Positions 7,378 through 14,403 of a DNA stretch of 16,444 nucleotides are shown here, piece after piece; within the stretch, counting starts at the first letter, position 1; each line of letters opens with the position of its first letter. Both the position numbers and the translations under genes were made by a program. The DNA comes from Pseudomonadota bacterium. GTDB taxonomy: Bacteria > Pseudomonadota > Alphaproteobacteria > Acetobacterales > Acetobacteraceae. Location: assembly GCA_021826485.1 (NCBI GenBank), contig JAKAZX010000037.1, forward strand, positions 1-16,444. The letters are read 5' to 3'. The notes below the pieces were generated by a model, which was given only the letters and a program-made list of their open reading frames with translations, searched no databases and was not told where the DNA came from.

Positions 7378-9528
7378 TCAGGCCAGCTCCAGCCGCGCAG
7401 CGTCGCGCCGGCGGGCGAGGGTGCCGATCACACGGGCGCGCAGCCGTTCCAGCCAGCGTTCCCACCGCGTCGGGTTGTGGACCACGTCGGCGCGCCAGAA
7501 GCTCGGGCACAGCACGGCCGCTTCCGCCACTTCGCCGCAATTGCCGCAGCCGACGCAGGAATTGTCGATCGCCGCCACCGGGTCCTGTTTCAGCGGGTCG
7601 CCGGAATCCTTCACCGACAGGCTCGGGCAGCCGGACAGGCGGATGCAGGCGTGATCGCCGGTGCAGACATCCTCATCGACGCCGAAGCGCGGCTTCACCT
7701 GCCGTTCGCCGCGCTTCACCGCCGCCTGGAAGGCCGGCCGCTCGCGCCGCTGCCGGTTCAGCATGCATTCGGAGGAGGCGATGACGAATTTCGGTCCCTC
7801 CGCCTGCGTGGTCAGCGCCTCGCGCAGCGCGTCGCGCATCTTCGCAACCGAATAGGTGCGGTCGATCCGCCGGACCCATTTGGCGCCGACGCCGCGCACC
7901 GCATCCTCGATCGGGTGGCGGGTGCTGCGCGATGCGTTCTCGGCGCGCGAGGACGGGATGTCCTGCCCGCCGGTCGCGGCGGAATAGTGGTTGTCCACCA
8001 CCAGCACCACGCCGTCATGCTTGTTGAACACGGCGTTGGAAATGCCGCTGGCCAGCCCGTTGTGCCAGAACCCGCCGTCGCCCATCACCGCAATCGGCCG
8101 TTTCTCCGCCTTCACCTGCAACCCGGCGGCGGAGGCGGGGCCGAGCCCGTAGCCCATCGTCGTGGTGCCGATGTTGAACGGCGGATTGATCGAGAACAGG
8201 TGGCAGCCGATATCCGCTGCCACGTGATGCTCCCCCAGTTCCCGCTGCACCAGCGTCAGGGCGGAGAAGATCGGCCGCTCCGGACAGCCGGTGCAGAAGC
8301 TGGGCGGGCGCGGCGGCACCGCCTGCGCCAGCGCCTTCACCCGCGCGTCCTGCATCACCGCCGCAGCGTCCGGCGGCGTGCGCGCCGCGCGCAGTAATCC
8401 GGGCGCATGCGCCTCCAGGAACCGGCGCAGGCCGGCGACCAGCACCTGGGCGGTGTATTCGCCGCCCATCGGCAGCACGTCCTTGCCGGCCAGCCGCGTC
8501 GGCACGTCGGCACGGCGCAGGATGGCGTGCAGCGCCTGCTCGATGAAGTCGGGCTGTCCTTCCTCCACCACCAGCACGGCGCGCTTGCCGCGGCAGAACG
8601 CCGCCAGATCGTCGCCGATCAGCGGATAGGTCACGTTCAGCACATGCAGCGGAACGCGCGTCCGGCCCCACACATCGGCCAGCCCGAACAGGGCAAGCGC
8701 GCGCATCACGCCGTTGTACATGCCGCCCTGGAGGATGATGCCGATGTCGTCGGCATCACCGGTGAAGGTTTCATTCATGCCGCGGCTTCGGATGAACGCG
8801 ACGGCGGCGGGCCAGCGCTGCGCCACCTTCTCCTGCTCGTGCGCGAAGCTGGCCGGCGGCAGCACGATGCGGCTGGTGTCGCGCCGCGGCTCGTTCAGCG
8901 CGCGCGCCAGCGGGAAGGCGGGGCGCTGGTTGTCCTTGCAGATGAAGCGGCCGTGGACATGGCAGGCGCGGATGCGCAGTTCCAGCATCACCGGCGTGTT
9001 GGAGGCTTCGGACAGCTCGAACGCATCCTCCACCGCGCGGACGATGCTGGGCAGGTTGGGGCGCGGGTCGAGCAGCCAGATCTGGCTTTTCATCGCGAAG
9101 GCGTGCGTCCGCTCCTGCATGATGGAGGAGCCTTCGCCGTAATCCTCGCCGATCACGATCACCGCGCCGCCGGTGACGCCGCCGGATGCCAGGTTGGCCA
9201 GCGCGTCGCAGGCGACATTGGTGCCGGCGGTGGATTTCCACGTCACCGCGCCGCGGATCGGATACATCACCGAGGCCGCCAGCGTCGCAGCCGCCGCCGC
9301 CTCGCTCGCTGATGCCTCGAAATGCACGCCCAGGCCGGCCAGGATGTCCTGGGCGTCGGACAGCACGTCCATCAGATGCGAAATCGGCGCACCCTGATAG
9401 CCGGCGACATAGCCGACGCCGGATTGCAGCAGCGCCTTGGTGACGGCGAGAATGCCCTCGCCCCGGAATTCCTGGCCCGCGCCGAGCCGTAAATCCTGCA
9501 CCTCGCGCGCGAAGGACCGCTCCGCCAT
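7378..9528 (-). CDS. iorA: Indolepyruvate ferredoxin oxidoreductase subunit alpha
   Basis: This is the catalytic thiamine-diphosphate subunit, 716 residues. The N-terminal pyrimidine-binding half has AGYQGAPISHLMDVL (42-56), TWKSTAGTNVACDAL (96-110) and GEDYGEGSSIMQERTH. The pyrophosphate-binding half has FCTGCPERP (411-419), ADIGCHLF and MGDGGFWHNG (482-491), then VVDN (511-513 region), which is the TPP/Mg motif. A ferredoxin-like tail holds seven cysteines: Cys622, 628, 634, 658, 661, 664 and 674, the last four in CVGCGNC...CP. They should bind one or two [4Fe-4S] clusters. The first group (C-x5-C-x5-C) is not a classical CxxCxxC, but resembles proteobacterial relatives as I recall them. 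The start is set by AGGGGG four bases upstream of the ATG. It is the first gene of a four-gene minus-strand operon. Confidence 0.95.
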   Translation of the reverse strand: MAERSFAREVQDLRLGAGQEFRGEGILAVTKALLQSGVGYVAGYQGAPISHLMDVLSDAQDILAGLGVHFEASASEAAAAATLAASVMYPIRGAVTWKSTAGTNVACDALANLASGGVTGGAVIVIGEDYGEGSSIMQERTHAFAMKSQIWLLDPRPNLPSIVRAVEDAFELSEASNTPVMLELRIRACHVHGRFICKDNQRPAFPLARALNEPRRDTSRIVLPPASFAHEQEKVAQRWPAAVAFIRSRGMNETFTGDADDIGIILQGGMYNGVMRALALFGLADVWGRTRVPLHVLNVTYPLIGDDLAAFCRGKRAVLVVEEGQPDFIEQALHAILRRADVPTRLAGKDVLPMGGEYTAQVLVAGLRRFLEAHAPGLLRAARTPPDAAAVMQDARVKALAQAVPPRPPSFCTGCPERPIFSALTLVQRELGEHHVAADIGCHLFSINPPFNIGTTTMGYGLGPASAAGLQVKAEKRPIAVMGDGGFWHNGLASGISNAVFNKHDGVVLVVDNHYSAATGGQDIPSSRAENASRSTRHPIEDAVRGVGAKWVRRIDRTYSVAKMRDALREALTTQAEGPKFVIASSECMLNRQRRERPAFQAAVKRGERQVKPRFGVDEDVCTGDHACIRLSGCPSLSVKDSGDPLKQDPVAAIDNSCVGCGNCGEVAEAAVLCPSFWRADVVHNPTRWERWLERLRARVIGTLARRRDAARLELA

Positions 9529-9559
9529 CTCGCCCCCTGCCGCCGACCGCAGGAAGATA

Positions 9560-9573
9560 CTTCAGACCTGAAG
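9560..9573. promoter_or_regulatory. Perfect dyad, candidate operator
   Basis: CTTCAG-AC-CTGAAG is a perfect 6-bp inverted repeat with a two-base spacer, in the intergenic region between divergent iorA and the amidase gene. It starts eight bases downstream of the TTGACT element facing iorA, exactly where a repressor would block RNA polymerase, and about 70 bases upstream of the amidase ATG. The half-site spacing suits a dimeric regulator. No regulator gene lies in the window, so its family cannot be named. Confidence 0.5.
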
Positions 9574-9581
9574 CATTGCCG

Positions 9582-9587
9582 AGTCAA
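9582..9587 (-). promoter_or_regulatory. Possible -35 element for the iorA operon
   Basis: TTGACT on the minus strand matches the sigma-70 -35 consensus at five of six positions. It lies upstream of iorA, facing it. The downstream -10 is poor: AAGTAT-like sequence follows at a 19-base spacing, overlapping the dyad at 9560-9573. This is the only recognisable promoter-like element in the iorA/amidase intergenic region (9529-9641). Confidence 0.35.
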
Positions 9588-9641
9588 CCACGGCCGCCGC
9601 GACGGCTATCGCAGCCGGCGGACGCCGGGCTAGCATGCCGC

Positions 9642-11084
9642 ATGGACCCGAGTTTCCTGCCCGCGTGGCGGCTGGCGGAGCTGACGCGCGGCGGCGCGAT
9701 CGGCTGCGCCGAATTGCTTGAGCATTATCTGGCGCGCGTCGCGCGGCTGGATGCGCGGCTGAACGCGGTGGTGGTTACCGACCTGCCGCGTGCCCGCGCG
9801 CGTGCGAAACATCTCGATTCGCTTCCGCGCGATGCGGCCGGGCCGCTGTTCGGCGTGCCGATGACGGTCAAGGAAAGCTTCGACGTGAAGGACCTGCCCA
9901 CCACGCGCGGCCATGCCGACCAGCGCGACCATCGCGCGCCGGCCGATGCGCTGCTGGTCGCGCGGCTGGAACAGGCCGGGGCGGTGGTGTTCGGCAAGAC
10001 CAACGTGCCGGTCGATCTCGGCGACTGGCAGAGCTACAACGCGCTGTACGGCACCACCAGCAATCCGTGGAACCTCGCGCACACGCCGGGCGGGTCCTCC
10101 GGCGGCAGTGCGGCGGCGCTGGCCGCGGGGCTGGGCGGCCTGGAACTCGGCAGCGACATCGGCGGCTCGATCCGCGTGCCGGCGCATTTCTGCGGGCTGT
10201 TCGGCCACAAGCCCACCTGGGGCCTGCTGCCGGCCACCGGCTTCGCCCCCAGCGATGCCGGCGCGATGGTGGACATCGCGGTCAGCGGCCCGCTCGCCCG
10301 GTCCGCCCGCGATCTGGCGTTGGCGCTCGATGTGCTGGCCGGCCCCGATCCGGCGGAAACCGGCCTGACCCTGAACCTGCCGGCGCCGCGCGCGACCCGC
10401 CTCGATGCCCTGCGGGTCGCGGTCTGGGCCGAACAGCCCGGCCACGCGACGGAGGCGGAGACGGTCGCGCTGCTCGGCGCGCTCGCCGACCGGCTGGAGG
10501 CCGAGGGCGCCCGCGTCTGCCGCACCGCGCGGCCGGAATTCGACGCGGACGACGCCTTCCAGCTCTACGGCACCCTGCTCGGCGCCACTTTCGCCGCCCG
10601 CCGGCCGGAAGCGGCGCTGATCGCGATGCAGGCGGCCAAGGCGCAGCTCCGCCCGGACGACCGCAGCGCCGATGCCGCCATCACCCGCGCCGCCGATCTC
10701 AGCTTCCGCGAATGGTATGCGCTGAACCAGCGCCGCCACGCCATCCGCCGGGCCTGGAGCGCGTTCTTCCGCGACTGGGACGTGCTGCTCTGCCCCGCCT
10801 TCGGCACCGCCGCGCTGCCGCACATGCAGGACGGCCAGACCTGGGAGCGACAGGTCGGCGTGGACGGGCGCAGCGTCCCCTACAACGACCTGCTGTTCTG
10901 GGCTGGCCTGACCTGCGGCTATCACCTGCCGGCCAGCGTCGCCCCGCTTGGCCTGTCGCGGGCGGGGCTGCCGATCGGCGTGCAGATCGCCGGGCCGATC
11001 TACGGCGACCGCACCACGATCGCCGTCGCCGGCCTGCTGGAAGCCGCGTGGCGCGGCTTCACCCCGCCGCCCGGCTGGAATTAG
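9642..11084 (+). CDS. Amidase signature family hydrolase
   Basis: This is an amide hydrolase of 480 residues, a usual length for the family. The Ser-cisSer-Lys triad is intact: Lys77 (MTVKESF), Ser152 (TPGGSSGGS) and Ser176 (GSDIGGSIRVPA). The spacings of 75 and 24 residues equal those of fatty acid amide hydrolase. The C-terminal segment GLPIGVQIAGP is also typical. The chosen start is the ATG of MDPSFLPAWRLAEL. An upstream in-frame extension beginning at 9576 runs through the promoter/dyad region and is not amidase-like. No strong Shine-Dalgarno is visible. It is divergent from iorA, and its last 26 bases overlap the end of the converging Hint gene. The family includes indoleacetamide hydrolase, mandelamide hydrolase and many general amidases. 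The substrate cannot be read from sequence, but the Ior neighbour makes an aromatic amide plausible. Confidence 0.93.
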   Translation: MDPSFLPAWRLAELTRGGAIGCAELLEHYLARVARLDARLNAVVVTDLPRARARAKHLDSLPRDAAGPLFGVPMTVKESFDVKDLPTTRGHADQRDHRAPADALLVARLEQAGAVVFGKTNVPVDLGDWQSYNALYGTTSNPWNLAHTPGGSSGGSAAALAAGLGGLELGSDIGGSIRVPAHFCGLFGHKPTWGLLPATGFAPSDAGAMVDIAVSGPLARSARDLALALDVLAGPDPAETGLTLNLPAPRATRLDALRVAVWAEQPGHATEAETVALLGALADRLEAEGARVCRTARPEFDADDAFQLYGTLLGATFAARRPEAALIAMQAAKAQLRPDDRSADAAITRAADLSFREWYALNQRRHAIRRAWSAFFRDWDVLLCPAFGTAALPHMQDGQTWERQVGVDGRSVPYNDLLFWAGLTCGYHLPASVAPLGLSRAGLPIGVQIAGPIYGDRTTIAVAGLLEAAWRGFTPPPGWN

Positions 11085-13020
11085 GCGCCCGCCAGTAACG
11101 GCCGCCGGCGGCCATCAGCCGCACCAGCAGCCGGGCCGGCACCGCGCCTTGCGGCAGGTGCAGATGCGCCGCCCCGTCGGTCCAGCGCCACGCGCAGCCC
11201 TGGTCGGGGGCATGCCAGCCGGCACCGAACGCGGCCTCCGGCAGCGGCGTCCCGTCCAGCTCCAGCGCCACCGCGACGCCCAGCAGCCGCCCGTCGGGCC
11301 GCGCCGGATCAAGCTCGCTCGGCACAAAGCTGTCCGAGGCCAGCGCCACCTGCCGGGTGCCGGGCGCGAGGGTGAATTCGAGCGTCCCGGGCGCCGGCCG
11401 CCGGCCCGAGAGCCGCCGCCCGTCGGCCAGCAGCACCGGCCCGCCATCCCGCCACTGCCGCCAGCCCAGCCGGCGCGCGCGAGCCAGCAGGGCGCGATGC
11501 GCCCGCGCCACCCGGTCCCCCGACAGCAGCAGCGGCGCGCAGCCCTGCGCGGCATAGGTGGCGAGCGTCGCCGCCAGCCGCTCCGCCGACGCCGGCACCG
11601 CGCGGGCGACCGTGCCGAACCAGGTGTCGAAGGCGGCCCGATTGCCGGTGTCCAGATAGCTCTCGCTGGCCAGTCCCTCGGTCAGCAGAAGGTCGTGCCG
11701 GTCCAGCTCGACATGAACGTAGGTGACGCGCGCCTGCCGGCGCAGCCGCTGCACGGTGGCGCCGTTGACCAGCCGGTGGGCGGGGATCAGCGCGCCGTCG
11801 ATGAACACCGCATGGTCCGGCGACAGCAGCAGGTCGCGCGCCGGCACGCCGGGTGCGACGGCGTCGGCCAGGATGCGCACCGGCGCGGCCGCTTCCGCAT
11901 CGCGCAGCCCCACCCAGCGCACCGGCGCCATCCGGCCCGATGCCGTGCGCACGACATCGCCGGGCCGCAGCGCCTCCACCGGCAGGTCGCCGCGGGCGGT
12001 CGCGATCCGCGTGCCGGCGACGAAGCAGGCGGCGTCGGACACCGAGTTGTTGACCACGGTGCCGGTGATCGGCACCAGCACGTTCTGGTCGAAATGCGCA
12101 CCGTTGAACTGATAGGCGATGTTGACCGCCTGGCCTTGCAGGGCGCCGAGATGGTTCGCGGTCAGCGTGACTTGCAGGACATCGGTGCCGCCGCGGCCGA
12201 GCACCGAGAAGTTCTGTGGCGTCACCCCGCTGCCGGACAGGTCCGAATCGGTGATGTTGGCGCCGTTCACGTCGGTCTGCACCGCGCCGTTCAGGTGCAG
12301 GACGGCGGCATCGCCCTCCATGTTCTCGATGGTGATGGTCTTGGTGACGGTGGTGCCGAGCGGCACCGTGCCGAAATTGATCGCCGGGATCGAGGCGGCG
12401 ATGGCGACGTCGCTGCCGCGCCAGGGCGGGACGATCTGCCCGGTGCCGCTGAACCCCGCGCCGGGCAGATAGCTGTTGCCGCTGCCGCTGTTGGCATCGT
12501 TCAGCACTCCGATGCCGATATTGCGGTCACCGAGCGCGACTGTGGCACCGGTGCCGAGGTCGAGCGTGCCGATGATGGCGCTGACCGGCCCGGGAAACGC
12601 CCCGGTCGCCTGGACCGTCGCCGCATCGGCCTGGGCGTTCGGATCCTGCGTGGACACGCCGACCCACCACGCCTTGGAAATATCGAGGCCCGCACCCTGG
12701 CCGAGATCGGCGGTGCCGACCGTCATCGAGGTGCCGCCGAGCAGGGTCAGAGTCGCCGCGTTGGCCAGCGTCAGCGTGCCCATGGTGAAACTCGCGCCGC
12801 CCGGCAGCGTGCCGAAGGAAACCTGCGCGCCCGCGGTGATGTTCACCGCTGCAACATCGGCCCCGCCGGAGACATCGCTGGCGCTGGCATTGAAATCCGC
12901 CGTGTCCGCGGTGCCGGGTGCCCGCGTGGCGGTCATTCCCGTTGTAACGTCGTACCAATTTCCTGGCGTGAACCAATAAGGCGTTCCGCCAGAACCAGTC
13001 CAGACGAAGGTATCAGCCAT
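11059..13020 (-). CDS. Hint domain (Hedgehog/intein-type) multidomain protein
   Basis: This is a large beta-rich protein of 653 residues from the ATG of MADTFVWTG; a start 14 codons further up (13062) is possible but less typical. Residues 1-200 are Gly/Thr/Ala-rich and repetitive (WTGSGG, PGTADTADFNA, GTLTLANAATLTLLGG), like autotransporter passenger or adhesin beta-helix sequence. About 210-325 resembles a choice-of-anchor D/Ig-like domain (INFGTVPLGTTVTKTITIEN). A Hint_2 domain spans about 330-460. It has the nucleophile Cys332 in DAACFVAGTRI, PVEALRPGDVVRT, SPDHAVFIDGALIPAHRLV and a VELDRHDLLLTEGLASESYL end. The C-terminal part (460-653) is again beta-rich, with GWHAPD and WRWTDGAAHLHLP. 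There is no signal peptide. Autoprocessing is possible but the family's activity is poorly known. Its 3' end overlaps the amidase gene. Confidence 0.88.
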   Translation of the reverse strand: MADTFVWTGSGGTPYWFTPGNWYDVTTGMTATRAPGTADTADFNASASDVSGGADVAAVNITAGAQVSFGTLPGGASFTMGTLTLANAATLTLLGGTSMTVGTADLGQGAGLDISKAWWVGVSTQDPNAQADAATVQATGAFPGPVSAIIGTLDLGTGATVALGDRNIGIGVLNDANSGSGNSYLPGAGFSGTGQIVPPWRGSDVAIAASIPAINFGTVPLGTTVTKTITIENMEGDAAVLHLNGAVQTDVNGANITDSDLSGSGVTPQNFSVLGRGGTDVLQVTLTANHLGALQGQAVNIAYQFNGAHFDQNVLVPITGTVVNNSVSDAACFVAGTRIATARGDLPVEALRPGDVVRTASGRMAPVRWVGLRDAEAAAPVRILADAVAPGVPARDLLLSPDHAVFIDGALIPAHRLVNGATVQRLRRQARVTYVHVELDRHDLLLTEGLASESYLDTGNRAAFDTWFGTVARAVPASAERLAATLATYAAQGCAPLLLSGDRVARAHRALLARARRLGWRQWRDGGPVLLADGRRLSGRRPAPGTLEFTLAPGTRQVALASDSFVPSELDPARPDGRLLGVAVALELDGTPLPEAAFGAGWHAPDQGCAWRWTDGAAHLHLPQGAVPARLLVRLMAAGGRYWRAPNSSRAAG

Positions 13021-13140
13021 GATAGCGATCCATTTCCGATCAAGCGCGCCCGCATCATGCACGGGAGGCAGAATGAAACGCTCGACACGATAACGTTATT
13101 GCTTGCGAACATCACAATTGTACATTCGTTCGCGCGGGTT

Positions 13141-13155
13141 GTTCTGAAACAGTTC
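13141..13155 (+). promoter_or_regulatory. Candidate LexA (SOS) box, alphaproteobacterial type
   Basis: GTTCTGAAACAGTTC fits GTTC-N7-GTTC, the direct-repeat LexA box known from Rhodobacter and Caulobacter. It lies 73 bases upstream of the MFS ATG and 121 bases from the Hint start. Its second GTTC is also the first half of the hairpin at 13152-13170. An eight-base specification can arise by chance, so this is only a candidate. Confidence 0.35.
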
Positions 13156-13170
13156 GCGCCACGCGCGAAC
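13152..13170. repeat. Perfect 8-bp inverted repeat (hairpin or operator)
   Basis: GTTCGCGC-CAC-GCGCGAAC is an 8-bp perfect dyad with a 3-base centre, 57 bases upstream of the MFS start. The same 8-mer GTTCGCGC recurs at 13128-13135, in direct orientation 24 bases upstream. The repetition of half-sites favours a protein-binding site over a chance hairpin. Confidence 0.45.
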
Positions 13171-13227
13171 CGGCAATGCTGCAATGCAAAACTTGGCGCG
13201 CGGCCCCCGGCGCGCGCATATGGCGGT

Positions 13228-14400
13228 ATGCCGTTCCCCCGCTGGCTGCCGCCGCTGCTCGGTGTCCTGATCGCCGTCGGCCCGGTCTCGACCGACATGT
13301 ATCTGCCGGCCTTCCCGGCCATCGAGGCGGCTCTGGGCGGCCGGCCCGGCACCGCGCAGGTGACGCTCGCCACCTGGTTTGCGGGGCTTGCCGCCGGCCA
13401 GATCGCCCAGGGCACGCTGGCGGACCGATTCGGCCGCCGCCTGCCGCTGATCCTGGGCACCGCACTCTATACCCTGGCCTCCGCCGGCTGCGCGCTGTCG
13501 CCGGACCTGCCGACGCTTGCCTTCATGCGGTTCCTGGCGGCCTTCGGCGGCTCGGCCAGCATGGTGATCCCGCGCGCCATCGTCCGCGACCTGGCGGACG
13601 GCCACGCGGCGGCGCGGCTGATGAGCCGGCTGATGCTGGTGATGGGGGTGGCGCCGATCCTGGCCCCGTCGCTCGGCGGCCTCGTGCTGCGGGTCGCCGA
13701 CTGGCACACGATCTTCTGGATCGCCGCCTTGTACGGCGTGGTCTGCTGCATCGTGGTGGCGCTGGCGCTGCCGGAGACGCTGCCGCCGCGCGCGCGCATC
13801 CGGCTCGGTCCGCTGGCGCTCGCCGGCCGCTACGTGACGGTCGCGCGGGAACGCAGCTTCGTCAGCCATGCGATGATCCTGTCCGGCACCAGCTTCGTCA
13901 CCTTTGCCTATCTCGGCGGTTCGCCGGACGTGTTCATCACCCTGTTCCAGCTCGCGCCGTCGCAGTACGGCGCGGTGTTCGGCGCCTGCGCGGCGGGCTT
14001 CATCGCTGCGTCGCAGATCAATCCGCTGCTGCTGCAACGGGTCGGCGGCAGCCGCCTGCTGCGCGGCGGCGTGCTGGGGTCGCTGGTGGCGACGGTGACG
14101 CTGGCCGCCCTGGCGATGGGCGGGGTCGGGCCGTGGTGGGCCTATGCCGGCTGCGTGCTGGTGAACGCCGCGAGCAACGGGTTCTCCAACCCCAATGCCA
14201 CGGTCGGCGCGCTGTCGCGCCACGGCGCCCATGCCGGCAGCGCCTCGGCGCTGATGGGCACGCTGCAATTCTCCCTCGGCGCGGTCAGCGGCCTGCTGGT
14301 CGGCGTGCTGGCGGACGGCACGGCGCGGCCGATGGCCCTGCTGATGCTGCTCGGCGCCACCGTCGCGGCGGTGGCGGACCGGGCGCGGCCGGGGGCCTGA
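13228..14400 (+). CDS. MFS exporter, Bcr/CflA drug-resistance type
   Basis: This is a major facilitator superfamily inner-membrane transporter of 390 residues, with about twelve hydrophobic segments. TM1 carries VGPVSTDMYLPAFP (18-30), the diagnostic TDMYLPA signature of the Bcr/CflA drug:H+ antiporter family. Motif A follows as GTLADRFGRR (62-71), and an antiporter-type Gly/Pro-rich GVAPILAPSLGG is in TM5 (140-151). The length is normal for the family (about 390-410). The same frame is open far upstream, antisense through the Hint gene, but homology starts at MPFPRWLPPLLGV, so 13228 is the start. The ribosome-binding site is weak. Family members export bicyclomycin, chloramphenicol, sulfonamides or cysteine; the substrate here is unknown. 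It is followed three bases later by the converging SGNH gene. Regulation is probably through the motif-rich upstream region. Confidence 0.92.
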   Translation: MPFPRWLPPLLGVLIAVGPVSTDMYLPAFPAIEAALGGRPGTAQVTLATWFAGLAAGQIAQGTLADRFGRRLPLILGTALYTLASAGCALSPDLPTLAFMRFLAAFGGSASMVIPRAIVRDLADGHAAARLMSRLMLVMGVAPILAPSLGGLVLRVADWHTIFWIAALYGVVCCIVVALALPETLPPRARIRLGPLALAGRYVTVARERSFVSHAMILSGTSFVTFAYLGGSPDVFITLFQLAPSQYGAVFGACAAGFIAASQINPLLLQRVGGSRLLRGGVLGSLVATVTLAALAMGGVGPWWAYAGCVLVNAASNGFSNPNATVGALSRHGAHAGSASALMGTLQFSLGAVSGLLVGVLADGTARPMALLMLLGATVAAVADRARPGA

Positions 14401-14403
14401 CCC

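Larger units (their letters stand above)
13021..13227. promoter_or_regulatory. Divergent intergenic regulatory region, Hint gene / MFS gene
   Basis: At 207 bases this is the longest gene-free stretch, and it is visibly richer in A and T than its surroundings. It holds two perfect palindromes, ATAACGTTAT (13090-13099) and ACAATTGT (13114-13121), and repeated GTTCGCG-type half-sites at 13105-13110 (reverse), 13128-13135, 13152-13159 and 13163-13170 (reverse). A weak plus-strand promoter is possible: TTGCTT (13099-13104), 16 bases, then TACATT (13121-13126). It must contain the start signals of both divergent genes. Confidence 0.6.

Noticed and set aside
5739..7784. A 681-codon plus-strand open frame opposite iorB
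   Set aside because: Shadow of iorB and the cyclase gene; no domain is recognisable.
11100..11113. Perfect 14-base palindrome GGCCGCCGGCGGCC just after the amidase stop, as a terminator
   Set aside because: It lies within the Hint coding sequence (MAAGG region), has no U-tract and only a 5-bp stem with a 4-base loop; expected by chance in GC-rich coding DNA.
10948..13227. A 2.3-kb stop-free plus-strand frame running into the MFS gene
   Set aside because: It is antisense to the Hint gene, low in complexity and rich in Arg/Gly/Pro, with no recognisable domain. It is an effect of GC-rich codon use.
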